NCBI RefSeq assembly: GCF_019061145.1
Contig: NZ_JAHQZS010000006.1
Location: 124,001-188,000, forward strand
Direction: 5' to 3'
Source of the DNA: Anianabacter salinae
Lineage (GTDB): Bacteria; Pseudomonadota; Alphaproteobacteria; Rhodobacterales; Rhodobacteraceae
DNA length: 64,000 nucleotides
Position numbers and translations under genes: made by a program. Position 1 is the stretch's first letter, and every line of letters starts with the position of its first letter. Positions 25,457 to 33,652 of this stretch are shown piece by piece. Under the pieces are notes generated by a model, which made no database searches, was not told the DNA's origin, and saw only the letters and a list, made by a program, of their open reading frames with translations.

Positions 25457-26650
25457 ATGCAAGAGAACACCCGCCAGAAGGCAGAGCAAGCGCTCGCCGA
25501 TGTCGAAGCTGTCACCGCCACCGTGCTGCCAGAGCCCAAGACCGACCTCGTGCCGGTCGAAAAGGCCGACGCGCCCACCGCCGAGGAAATCCGCAAGCGG
25601 ATGGCCGAGCTGGACATGACCGACACCGGGTCGATCATCGCCTTCGGCTCGGGCGCGCAGGCCGAATTGCAGACGATCAGCCAGGCGATGTTGCAGGGCG
25701 TGCAGAACAAGGACGTCGGCCCGGCGGGCGAATCGTTGCGCTCGATCGTGTCGACGATCCGCGGCTTTTCGGTCTCGGAACTCGACGTGCGCCGCAAGCG
25801 GTCGTGGTGGGAACGCCTGACCGGACAGGTCGCGCCAATGGCCAAGTTCATCGCCCGCTTCGAGACCGTGCAGGGCCAGATCGACAAGGTCACCGAAAGC
25901 CTGCTCGAGCACGAGCACAAGCTGCTGAAAGACATCAAGTCGCTTGATATCCTTTATGAAAAGACGCTCGATTTCTACGACCAGCTGGCCATCTACATCG
26001 CCGCTGGCGAGGCCAAGCTGAAAGAGCTGGACGAAACCGACATTCCTGCGAAAGAGGCTGCTGTTGCCGCTGCGCCCGAGAACGATCAGGTGATGGTGGC
26101 GCAGGAACTGCGTGACCTGCGCGCCGCGCGCGACGATCTGGAACGCCGGGTGCATGACCTCAAGCTGACGCGGCAGGTCACGATGCAGTCGCTGCCGTCG
26201 ATCCGGCTGGTGCAGGAAAACGACAAGTCGCTGGTCACCAAGATCAACTCGACCCTCGTGAACACCGTGCCTTTGTGGGAAACCCAGCTGGCGCAGGCGG
26301 TGACGATCCAGCGCTCGGCCGAGGCGGCGAACGCGGTGCGCGAGGCGAACGACCTGACCAACGAGCTGCTGACCTCGAACGCCAAGAACCTGCGCGAGGC
26401 GAACAAGACCATCCGCACCGAGATGGAACGCGGCGTGTTCGACATCGAGGCAGTCAAGACTGCCAACGCCGAACTGATTGCCACCATCGAGGAAAGCCTG
26501 CAGATCGCCGACGAAGGCAAGGCCAAGCGCGCCGCAGCAGAGGACGATCTCAAGAAGATGGAAGCGGACCTGCGCGATACGCTTGCTTCGGCCAAGGCCC
26601 GCAAGACCGGCTCTGGCGAGACGGTCGGCCAGGCCGTTCCGTCGACCTGA
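25457..26650 (+). CDS. TelA/KlaA-family toxic anion resistance protein
   Basis: A 397-residue, highly helical protein with an acidic N-terminus, then long coiled segments: ISQAMLQGVQNKDVG, WWERLTGQVAPMAKFIARFE and LNKDIKSLD-like repeats, and the C-terminal TNELLTSNAKNLREANKTIR. This is the TelA family, found in tellurite-resistance and stress loci; its biochemical role is unknown. It lies between the XpaC-like gene and a DUF2927 lipoprotein, with 8 bases to the latter's TTG start. Confidence 0.88.
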   Translation: MQENTRQKAEQALADVEAVTATVLPEPKTDLVPVEKADAPTAEEIRKRMAELDMTDTGSIIAFGSGAQAELQTISQAMLQGVQNKDVGPAGESLRSIVSTIRGFSVSELDVRRKRSWWERLTGQVAPMAKFIARFETVQGQIDKVTESLLEHEHKLLKDIKSLDILYEKTLDFYDQLAIYIAAGEAKLKELDETDIPAKEAAVAAAPENDQVMVAQELRDLRAARDDLERRVHDLKLTRQVTMQSLPSIRLVQENDKSLVTKINSTLVNTVPLWETQLAQAVTIQRSAEAANAVREANDLTNELLTSNAKNLREANKTIRTEMERGVFDIEAVKTANAELIATIEESLQIADEGKAKRAAAEDDLKKMEADLRDTLASAKARKTGSGETVGQAVPST

Positions 26651-26658
26651 GGCCCGGG

Positions 26659-27621
26659 TTGCGCGCCGCATTCACAGGGGGGACGATCCTGGCTGCGGCG
26701 CTTGCGCTTGCGGCCTGCGCCCCCTTGGAAGCGCCGCGCCAGTCGCCAAGACCCTCGGCGGCAGACCGCCCCGCCGAGGCAACCGACCAGACCGGCACCG
26801 CCATCGTGGCGCAGTCGGCCCGCAGCCGCTTGCTTGAACGCTACTACACCGGGGTCCAGAACGACCTGATCTCGCAGGGCCTCTTGCGCACCGATGGTGG
26901 CGGGCCGGATGTTCCCGTCTCCCGGCGCCAGTTGGTCGACAACTTCATCAAGATCGCCCTGTTCGAGGAGTTCTCGAACGTCGGCGGCGCGATGGTGCAA
27001 CGCCAGACGGAAACCCGGCTGCATCGCTGGGAACAGCCGGTGCGCCTGAACCTCGAATTCGGCGCCAGCGTGCCGCAGGACCAGCGCGTGCGCGACGAGA
27101 ACGCGGTGCGGGCATATGCTTCTCGGCTGGGGCGGATCACCGGGCATCCGATCACCTTCACCGACCAGTCGCCGAACTTTCACGTCCTCGTCCTGAATGA
27201 GGACGAACGCCAGACCATCGGCCCACGCCTGCGCGAAATCGTCCCGGCGCTGTCCTCTGGCGCGATCCGCACGATCGAGAACATCCCGCGCGCGACCTTC
27301 TGCCTTGTCTTCGCGATCGACCCAGCGAACGACAGCGAATACGGCACCGCCGTCGCGATCATCCGGGGCGAGCACCCCGAACTTCTGCGCCTGTCCTGTT
27401 TCCACGAGGAAATCGCGCAAGGCCTTGGACTGTCGAACGACAGCCCGGCCGCGCGCCCGTCGATCTTCAACGACGACGAGGAATTCGGGCTGCTGACCAC
27501 GATGGATGAAATGATGCTCAAGATGCTCTACGATCCGCGCCTTCGGCCGCGCATGACCGCGGCCACGGTGCGCCCCATCGCGCAGGTGATGGCGTCAGAG
27601 CTTTTGGGCGGCGACAGTTAG
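26659..27621 (+). CDS. DUF2927 lipoprotein
   Basis: A 320-residue protein. I start at a TTG (26659) preceded by TGAGG, because it gives a good lipoprotein signal: hydrophobic run ending LALAAC with Cys20. The mature part contains the DUF2927 domain (YTGVQNDLISQGLLRTDGGG near the start; CFHEEIAQGLGLSNDS and DDEEFGLLTTMDEMMLKMLYD later). The HEE segment followed by D/E-rich loops looks like a metalloprotease-type helix, but no full zinc set is certain. It is transcribed with xpaC-telA and precedes the SPFH gene. Confidence 0.85.
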   Translation: MRAAFTGGTILAAALALAACAPLEAPRQSPRPSAADRPAEATDQTGTAIVAQSARSRLLERYYTGVQNDLISQGLLRTDGGGPDVPVSRRQLVDNFIKIALFEEFSNVGGAMVQRQTETRLHRWEQPVRLNLEFGASVPQDQRVRDENAVRAYASRLGRITGHPITFTDQSPNFHVLVLNEDERQTIGPRLREIVPALSSGAIRTIENIPRATFCLVFAIDPANDSEYGTAVAIIRGEHPELLRLSCFHEEIAQGLGLSNDSPAARPSIFNDDEEFGLLTTMDEMMLKMLYDPRLRPRMTAATVRPIAQVMASELLGGDS

Positions 27622-27645
27622 GGCACCGGTTTCAGGGAGACTGCC

Positions 27646-28758
27646 ATGGGTATCTTCGATTTCCTTTCAGGCGAATTCATCGACGTCATTCACTGGGTCG
27701 ACGACACGCGCGACACGATGGTCTGGCGCTTCGAGCGTGAGGGCCACGAGATCAAGTATGGCGCCAAGCTGACCGTGCGCGAGGGTCAGGCGGCGGTGTT
27801 CGTGCACGAGGGGCAACTGGCGGACGTGTTCACGCCGGGACTCTACATGCTCGAGACGAACAACATGCCGATCATGACGACGCTTCAGCACTGGGACCAC
27901 GGGTTCAAGTCGCCGTTCAAGTCGGAAATCTACTACGTCAACACGACCCGGTTCACCGACCTGAAATGGGGCACCAAGAACCCCATCATGCTGCGCGACC
28001 CCGAATTCGGGCCAACGCGCATCCGGGCCTTTGGCACCTACACGATCCGCGTGAAGGACCCCGCGCTGTTCCTGACCGAGATCGTCGGGACGGACGGCGA
28101 ATTCACCATGGACGAGATCAGCTATCAGATCCGCAACGTGATCGTGCAGGAGTTCAGCCGCGTCGTGGCCGGATCGCAAATCCCGGTGCTCGACATGGCC
28201 GCGAACACCGCCGATCTGGGCAAGCTGATCGTCGCCGAGGTGTCGCCGGTGCTGGCGGGTTACGGCATCGAGTTGCCCGAGTTCTACATCGAGAACGTGT
28301 CGCTTCCCCCCGCCGTCGAGGAAGCGCTGGACAAGCGCACGTCGATGGGGCTGGCGGGCGATCTTGGCAAGTTCACCCAGTATTCCGCCGCCGAGGCGAT
28401 GACCGCAGCCGCCAAGAACCCGAGCGGGGGCGGCGGCATGGGCGCAGGGCTTGGCATGGGAATGGGCATGGCGATGGCAAACCAGATGTCGCAGCCCGGG
28501 CCGTGGGGCGCCGCTCCGCAGGCGGCCCCTCCCGCTCCGCCACCGCCTCCGGTCGAACACGTCTGGCACATTGCAGAGGGCGGTCAGACCAAGGGGCCGT
28601 TCTCGAAGGCGGCGCTGGGACGCATGGCATCGGCAGGCGAGATGACCCGCGACACTCATGTCTGGACCGCGGGGCAAGACGGCTGGAAACGGGCCGAGGA
28701 CGTGGCCGAACTGGCGCAACTGTTCACCATTCTGCCGCCGCCACCCCCGGGCGCGTGA
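27646..28758 (+). CDS. SPFH-domain protein with C-terminal GYF_2 domain (YdjI-like)
   Basis: A 370-residue protein: SPFH/band-7-like core (about 25-235; KLTVREGQAAVFVHEGQLAD, FGTYTIRVKDPALFL), a short Met/Gly-rich stretch (261-282, GGGGMGAGLGMGMGM), a Pro-rich linker (283-302) and a GYF_2 domain (304-360; VWHIAEGGQTKGPFS, VWTAGQDGW). It matches the 'virion core protein' SPFH group including B. subtilis YdjI, whose operon also encodes a zinc-ribbon protein YdjG and PspA. Probably peripheral on the inner membrane. Ribosome site AGGGAGA. Confidence 0.88.
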   Translation: MGIFDFLSGEFIDVIHWVDDTRDTMVWRFEREGHEIKYGAKLTVREGQAAVFVHEGQLADVFTPGLYMLETNNMPIMTTLQHWDHGFKSPFKSEIYYVNTTRFTDLKWGTKNPIMLRDPEFGPTRIRAFGTYTIRVKDPALFLTEIVGTDGEFTMDEISYQIRNVIVQEFSRVVAGSQIPVLDMAANTADLGKLIVAEVSPVLAGYGIELPEFYIENVSLPPAVEEALDKRTSMGLAGDLGKFTQYSAAEAMTAAAKNPSGGGGMGAGLGMGMGMAMANQMSQPGPWGAAPQAAPPAPPPPPVEHVWHIAEGGQTKGPFSKAALGRMASAGEMTRDTHVWTAGQDGWKRAEDVAELAQLFTILPPPPPGA

Positions 28759-28840
28759 CGCGACGGAAATACTGGCCCGACGCGTTAGACAAGCGGCGGG
28801 GCGCGATGTGCGCCCGCCCGTTTCAGCACGAGGATGCTTG

Positions 28841-29332
28841 ATGATGTCGACCCGCCCCGCCTATTCCCCGCTTCAGATCGGCCTGCACTGGCTGGTCGCC
28901 ATCCTGATCTTCGCCGCCTGGTTCACCCATGAGGACATGGGACAGGCGCTGCGCCAGCGCATCGAGACTGGCGCGACCGGGATCGAGGGCAATACGCTGC
29001 ATGTCTGGCTTGGCGGTGCGGCATTCCTTCTGATCCTTGCCCGGATCGTCGTGCGGATGGTCAGCGGCGCCCCTGCACCCGAAGCGCAAGGCGGGCCGTT
29101 GATGGCAAAGGCCGCAGTCTGGGGCCACCGCTTGCTGTATGCGCTGATGATCCTCGCCCCGATGGCCGGGGCTGCTGCGTGGTATGGCGGCGTGCGCGAG
29201 GCGGGCGAGGTCCACGAGACGCTGGGCAGCGCGCTGTTCTTCATCGCCCTCGCCCATGCGGTCGTGGCGCTGGTCCATCACTATGTTCTGAAGGACGGAA
29301 CCCTCTTGCGGATGATACGCCCCAAGGCATGA
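28841..29332 (+). CDS. Cytochrome b561 family protein
   Basis: A 163-residue four-helix protein with haem-ligand histidines in helix 1 (GLHWLVA), helix 2 (TLHVWLG) and the C-terminal helices (HETLGSALFFIALAHAVVALVHHY). These match di-haem CybB-type cytochromes that move electrons between quinol and an acceptor. An AGGA site lies six bases before the ATG; ATG 28844 is an alternative. The stop overlaps the next start as ATGA. Confidence 0.88.
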   Translation: MMSTRPAYSPLQIGLHWLVAILIFAAWFTHEDMGQALRQRIETGATGIEGNTLHVWLGGAAFLLILARIVVRMVSGAPAPEAQGGPLMAKAAVWGHRLLYALMILAPMAGAAAWYGGVREAGEVHETLGSALFFIALAHAVVALVHHYVLKDGTLLRMIRPKA

Positions 29333-29748
29333 CACGGCGCGGAACCATCATGCTGATGCACTGGGCGAACGCGCTGTTCGTCCTGCTGCTCTGGCGGGGC
29401 GGAGAGCTTGCGTGGCTCAACTGGTGCTTCGCCGCCACCGGAATCGTCTGGTGCGCGTTGACGCTGGGCGGCGGGATGCTGGGGCGACCGGGGCCAAAGC
29501 TGACGGGGATCGCGCGGGCGGCGTTCACTCCGATGCACTACGCGCTTATCCTGACCGTCGGCGCCGCATCGGTTCTGATCGCGGGGGCAGAAATGGGGCT
29601 GGTCGCACCCGGTCACGGGCGGCGACTGGTGCTGATCCTGATGGCGGCGGGAACGCTGCACGGCGTCTACCACATGTGGCGGCACACCGCGCTGAACGAC
29701 GGCGCGCTGCGGACGATGCTCCCGAGGGCGTGGCACAAGCATTTGTAG
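29329..29748 (+). CDS. Cytochrome b561-like short membrane protein
   Basis: A 139-residue, four-helix protein, coupled to the preceding cytochrome by ATGA (29329-29332). Histidines occur in helix 1 (MHWANALF), helix 3 (MHYALIL) and helix 4 (LHGVYHMWRH), a pattern that resembles b561 proteins but with fewer candidate ligands. It may be a divergent paralogue forming a complex with the first cytochrome. Family assignment is by topology and histidine pattern only. Confidence 0.7.
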   Translation: MTRRGTIMLMHWANALFVLLLWRGGELAWLNWCFAATGIVWCALTLGGGMLGRPGPKLTGIARAAFTPMHYALILTVGAASVLIAGAEMGLVAPGHGRRLVLILMAAGTLHGVYHMWRHTALNDGALRTMLPRAWHKHL

Positions 29749-30043
29749 CGGGGGGCGGCGCGTGACGCAGGCTTCCCGATGACTTCTTGGAGCGCGAAGT
29801 GCATTATGCTGCGCCTTCAACGAACGGCCACTCAAGCTTTGCGTGGGCTGGTGAACCAAGGCCTCGACCAATCGTTCCGCGAAATCAGAAGTTGCGCACG
29901 GATCAAGATCTGATGCCCTCTTCGCGGCGTAATGGTTCCCTGACGCTTGATCGCCGTATAAGATAACGGCACAATTCGATATCGGGTGTTTTGCTTGATG
30001 AATGTCTGACACCAAGATTTCCCTGCCCACGTGGAGCGATGAA
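29749..30043. other. Intergenic stretch with visibly lower GC, possible promoter of the VOC gene
   Basis: No gene is supported here. The base composition is less GC-rich than the neighbours. TTGATC (29947-29952) and CACAAT (29970-29975) at 17-base spacing form a plausible promoter for the VOC gene. Short frames at 29779 and on the minus strand show no recognisable family; a decayed gene is possible. Confidence 0.4.
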
Positions 30044-30421
30044 ATGAAACTTGGAGCTTTTTCAATCAGTCTTCCGGTTAAGGACATCACGGCTTCGATG
30101 GCGTTTTATGCGAAACTTGGCTTTGCGCCCAAGATGCCTTTCGAGGAGGGTGGGAAGTGGGCAATTCTGGTCAATTCCGACGACCATGTTATTGGCTTGT
30201 TCGAAGGGATGTTCGATCAACCGATGCTGACGTTTAACCCTGGATGGGATCAAACAGCCGGGCCGGTTGATCCATTTGAAGACGTGCGCGCCCTACACGC
30301 TCAGATCACGGCGGACGGCGTTGAGGCCGGGCAGGAAACTCTAAGTGGCGAGACTGGCCCTGGCAGCTTCATTGTCGTTGACCCAGACGGTAACCCCATC
30401 CTGATTGATCAGCACAGATAG
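30044..30421 (+). CDS. VOC-family (glyoxalase/bleomycin-resistance-like) protein
   Basis: A 125-residue protein starting MKLGAFSISLPVKDITASMAFYAKLGF, the standard first half of a VOC domain, ending with GSFIVVDPDGNPILIDQH. VOC proteins bind a metal and act as lyases, isomerases or dioxygenases; the substrate is unknown. I prefer ATG 30044 because homologues start at MKLGAF and GGAG lies upstream; ATG 30002 is also in frame. Codon use is less GC-biased than the surrounding genes, suggesting later arrival. The 214 bases after its stop hold no supported gene. Confidence 0.8.
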   Translation: MKLGAFSISLPVKDITASMAFYAKLGFAPKMPFEEGGKWAILVNSDDHVIGLFEGMFDQPMLTFNPGWDQTAGPVDPFEDVRALHAQITADGVEAGQETLSGETGPGSFIVVDPDGNPILIDQHR

Positions 30422-30635
30422 GTTCTCTTCCTCACTGACGTGTGCGGCCTCAAGGTTTGGATCGGCGTCAGGAGGAGCACTAGACCCTGAATTTCCGTCC
30501 GATTGTCTTCGACAAATGATCGGACCATGGGAGCAGCCATTGGTCCTGATGCGCTAGTGGTCCACTTCGCCCGCTTCCCATCCTTCGGCACGGTTGGAAT
30601 CTGGCTTACCGAACCAATTACCACCCGGCCAAAGC

Positions 30636-31172
30636 CTACCCCCCAAGCAAACTCAGCAGCGGCACCTCGCGGCATGATCCCGGCGGAAAGCTGTAGTCCT
30701 CTGCCCGCGTCGCCGGGAATCGACGTTCAGGCGGCACCTGGCTTTCGACGATCAGCGCGTTGCCCAGGCACAGGTCCTGCGCCGCGTTGCCGATGTTGAA
30801 GCCGAAGCCGTCCGCGCCGCAATCGTCGCCCCAGCCGTTCATGTTCCACTCCTGCGTGATAAGGCGCCCCGGTGCCCAGACCACGAACTGTCCCGACTGG
30901 CTGTCGAAATTCAGCGTCCAGGACGTGTCGAGCGTCAGCGCGCCAAGGCCCCAGCCGCCGATCCGCGTACCGTCGCGAAAGCCCTCGATGACAAAGCACT
31001 GAAGGTCGCTTTCCGTCACCAGCCGCCCGGGCACCGTATCGGCGTCATAGGACATCGCGCCGCGCATCGCGTATCCGCCGCCTCCGTCCCATTCGAAGGC
31101 CCAGGTCACCGGGTCGGCCTCGGATCGCCCGGCCAGAACGACAAGACCCAGACCCACCAGAACACCGCGCAT
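30636..31172 (-). CDS. Secreted protein of unknown function
   Basis: A 178-residue protein with a signal peptide (MRGVLVGLGLVVLAGRSEA) and a beta-rich mature part with many Gly and aromatic residues (WAFEWDGGGGYAMRGAMSYDAD, LDTSWTLNFDSQSGQFVVWAPG), three cysteines and a C-terminal LLSLLGG. I do not recognise the family; the pattern looks like a small extracellular beta-sandwich protein. ATGs at 31172 and 31196 are possible; only 31172 has a plausible ribosome site and makes a compact signal peptide. Divergent from the zinc-ribbon gene. Confidence 0.6.
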   Translation of the reverse strand: MRGVLVGLGLVVLAGRSEADPVTWAFEWDGGGGYAMRGAMSYDADTVPGRLVTESDLQCFVIEGFRDGTRIGGWGLGALTLDTSWTLNFDSQSGQFVVWAPGRLITQEWNMNGWGDDCGADGFGFNIGNAAQDLCLGNALIVESQVPPERRFPATRAEDYSFPPGSCREVPLLSLLGG

Positions 31173-31316
31173 CGCTTGCCACCCGTCTTGCCTCATGTGC
31201 TGCAGCATAGCCCCCTGCCCGCGCCCCGCAACGCATCGGCGGCGAAAACCCTGTTCCCCATCGCGGCGGGGCCGATTAGGTTCCGATCGAACGCCGCCAA
31301 TGCAAGGAGACCGGGA

Positions 31317-32402
31317 ATGACCGAGGAACACCGCTTTCCCTGCAACCAGTGCGGATCGGACATGCGGTTCTCGCCCGCCGACTCGCTGCTCAAGTGCGAC
31401 CACTGCGGCAACACCGCACCGCTGGAGGGCACCGGCTTTGCCACCCAGCCGATCAAGGAACTGGATTTCCGCGCGGGGCTGGACGCCCAACTTCCCACCG
31501 AGGAGATGGAGGAAACCCGCGTCCTGTCCTGCCCGTCTTGCGGCGCGCAGGTGGAATTCGACGGCGCCGTGCATTCCAAGGAGTGCCCGTTCTGCGCCAC
31601 GCCGGTCGTCACCGACACCGGCACGCACCGCCATATCAAGCCGCGCGGGCTGCTGCCGTTCAAGCTGGAGGAACGCGACGCGCACAAGGCGATGACCGAC
31701 TGGCTGGGCCGGTTGTGGTTCGCGCCGAACGGGCTGCAGAACTATGCGCGCAAGGGGCGCAAGATGTCGGGCATCTACGTGCCGTTCTGGACCTACGACG
31801 CCGACACGAAATCCAGCTACCGGGGCGAGCGCGGGACGATCTACTACGTCACGCGCACACGCACGGTGAACGGCAAGACGGAAAGCTATCAGGAACAGCG
31901 CATCCGCTGGTCGCCCGCGTCGGGGCGCGTGGCGCGGTTCTTCGACGATGTGCTGGTGCTGGCGTCCCGCTCGCTTCCCAAGCAATACACCGAGGCGCTG
32001 GAGCCGTGGGATCTGTCGTCGCTGGAGCCCTACAGGCCGGAATACGTCGCCGGGTTCCGGGCCGAAGGCTATGTCGTGCAGCTTGACGAAGGCTATCACG
32101 AGGCGCGCGCCTACATGGACCGGGTGATCGAGCGCGACGTGAAGTTCGACATCGGCGGCGACCGCCAGCGCATCCACGGCATCGACACCGACATCAGCGA
32201 CGTGACGTTCAAGCACATCCTGCTGCCGGTCTGGCTGGCCGCCTACAAGTATCGCGGCAAGACCTACCGCTTTGTCGTGAACGGCGTCAGCGGCAAGGTG
32301 CAGGGCGAGCGTCCGTGGTCGGCGTGGAAGATCGCGCTGGCGGTCATCGCGGGGCTGATCGTCGCCGGGGCCGTCGGCTATCTGTTCGCGATGAACCAAT
32401 GA
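31317..32402 (+). CDS. Double-zinc-ribbon protein with C-terminal membrane helix (YdjG-like)
   Basis: A 361-residue protein with two zinc ribbons: Cys 9/12 with 27/30, and Cys 72/75 with 90/93. A large mixed domain follows (PFKLEERDAHKAMTDWLGRLWFAPN, YVPFWTYDADTKSSYRGERG, HILLPVWLAAYKYRGKTYRF) and the end is one hydrophobic helix (about 336-357). Databases often call such proteins 'primosomal protein N / helicase' in error. The best parallel is B. subtilis YdjG, partner of SPFH protein YdjI and PspA. AGGAGA precedes the ATG. ATGA-coupled to the nitroreductase. Confidence 0.82.
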   Translation: MTEEHRFPCNQCGSDMRFSPADSLLKCDHCGNTAPLEGTGFATQPIKELDFRAGLDAQLPTEEMEETRVLSCPSCGAQVEFDGAVHSKECPFCATPVVTDTGTHRHIKPRGLLPFKLEERDAHKAMTDWLGRLWFAPNGLQNYARKGRKMSGIYVPFWTYDADTKSSYRGERGTIYYVTRTRTVNGKTESYQEQRIRWSPASGRVARFFDDVLVLASRSLPKQYTEALEPWDLSSLEPYRPEYVAGFRAEGYVVQLDEGYHEARAYMDRVIERDVKFDIGGDRQRIHGIDTDISDVTFKHILLPVWLAAYKYRGKTYRFVVNGVSGKVQGERPWSAWKIALAVIAGLIVAGAVGYLFAMNQ

Positions 32403-33073
32403 CGCCTGCATATGACAGCTTCCTGACCCTGCTGCACCGGCGCCATTCCTGCCGCGCCTTCCTGCCGGATGCCGTTCCCGGCGACACGGTGACGGCGATC
32501 CTGACTGCCGCCCAGCGCGTCGCAAGCTGGAACAACACCCAGCCTTGGATGCTGACGATCACGCGGCCGGGTGAGACCGAGCGCCTGCGCGGCGTCATGA
32601 CCCAAGCGGCACAGGCAGCGCCGCCCGGCCCCGACCTGCCGTTCCCGGAGCGCTACGAAGGCATCTACAAGGAGCGCCGTTCGGTCTGCGGTTGGCAGCT
32701 TTACGACGCGGTCGGCGTGCAGAAGGGCGACCGCGCCGCATCGGCCCGGCAGGGGATGGAGAACTTCCGCTTCTTCGGCGCGCCGCATCTGGCCGTCGTC
32801 ACCTCGCCCGCCGATCTAGGTCCCTACGGCGCTGTCGATGTCGGCGCCTATGTCATGGGCTTCATGCTGGCCGCCGAGGCGCTTGGCGTCGCCACCATCG
32901 CGCAGGCGGCGCTGGCACCCTTTGCGGATGTCCTGCGCCGCGAGCTGGACCTTCCCGAGGACCGGCTGGTGGTCTGCGGCATCGCCTTTGGGTTCGAGGA
33001 CCGCGACCACCCCGCCAACAGCTACCGCACCACGCGCGCCGATCTGGACGAGGTGGTAACGTGGCGGGGGTGA
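32399..33073 (+). CDS. Nitroreductase-family flavoprotein
   Basis: A 224-residue protein of the nitroreductase fold: LLHRRHSCRAFLPDAVP (FMN-binding RRSxRxF motif), ASWNNTQPWMLTI, and GIAFGFEDRDHPANSYRTTRA at the end. It would use FMN and NAD(P)H to reduce nitro compounds, quinones or similar substrates. Its ATG overlaps the stop of the zinc-ribbon gene (ATGA). Confidence 0.88.
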   Translation: MTPAYDSFLTLLHRRHSCRAFLPDAVPGDTVTAILTAAQRVASWNNTQPWMLTITRPGETERLRGVMTQAAQAAPPGPDLPFPERYEGIYKERRSVCGWQLYDAVGVQKGDRAASARQGMENFRFFGAPHLAVVTSPADLGPYGAVDVGAYVMGFMLAAEALGVATIAQAALAPFADVLRRELDLPEDRLVVCGIAFGFEDRDHPANSYRTTRADLDEVVTWRG

Positions 33074-33576
33074 CGCTGCGCTCGCTGTCTTGCGTGGAGG
33101 ACGAAGAGGCGCTGCGCGAGATCGTGACGGAATACCTCCGGCCCATCGTGGCGGGCATGGCCGAACATTTTGACGTTCCGCGCGGCCTTGAAGATTTCGT
33201 GGCCGCGACGATGGCCAATCTCGACGCCTACCTTCCCCCCAAGGGTCGCACGATCCTGGCCGAGACAGAGGACGGTGCGCTGGTCGGTTGCGGGTTCCTG
33301 AAACGCATCCGCCCCGACGCCGTGGAGATGAAGCGACTCTATGTCCGCCCGGCGTTGCGCGGCACCGGGCTGGGCGGGCGCCTGATCGACCGGCTGATGG
33401 ACGAGGCGCGCGAGATGGGCGCGCGCTGGCTGTATCTCGACACCGGGGCACACATGACGGACGTGCAGGCGATTTATCTGCATCTGGGGTTCGAGCATGT
33501 CGCCCCCTACCCCGAAAGCGAGAATGGCCCGGACATGGCGCCTTACTTTGCCTTCATGCGCTTTGACCTTGGGTGA
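33070..33576 (+). CDS. GNAT-family N-acetyltransferase
   Basis: A 168-residue protein with the acetyl-CoA-binding motif A: VEMKRLYVRPALRGTGLGGRLIDRLMDEA, followed by ARWLYLDTG and the IYLHLGFEHVAPYPES motif B. Acceptor unknown. No ATG fits; the GTG at 33070 overlaps the nitroreductase stop as GTGA, while the GTG at 33061 is a possible longer start. Confidence 0.85.
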   Translation: MTLRSLSCVEDEEALREIVTEYLRPIVAGMAEHFDVPRGLEDFVAATMANLDAYLPPKGRTILAETEDGALVGCGFLKRIRPDAVEMKRLYVRPALRGTGLGGRLIDRLMDEAREMGARWLYLDTGAHMTDVQAIYLHLGFEHVAPYPESENGPDMAPYFAFMRFDLG

Positions 33577-33652
33577 CGCGGACAGATTGCGCGAAGCTGC
33601 CGCAGCGTCTATCCACACGTCATGTGAGCGATAACGGAAAGGGAGCCGGCCA

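Noticed and set aside
30409-30799. Short frames of 88 (minus) and 98 (plus) codons between the VOC gene and the secreted protein
   Set aside because: Neither shows a domain, signal peptide or good ribosome site; the plus frame runs into the opposing gene. A degraded gene cannot be excluded.
31317-32402. Reading the zinc-ribbon protein as a primosomal/helicase protein
   Set aside because: No P-loop or helicase motif is present; two Cys4 ribbons and one C-terminal membrane helix argue for the YdjG-like group.
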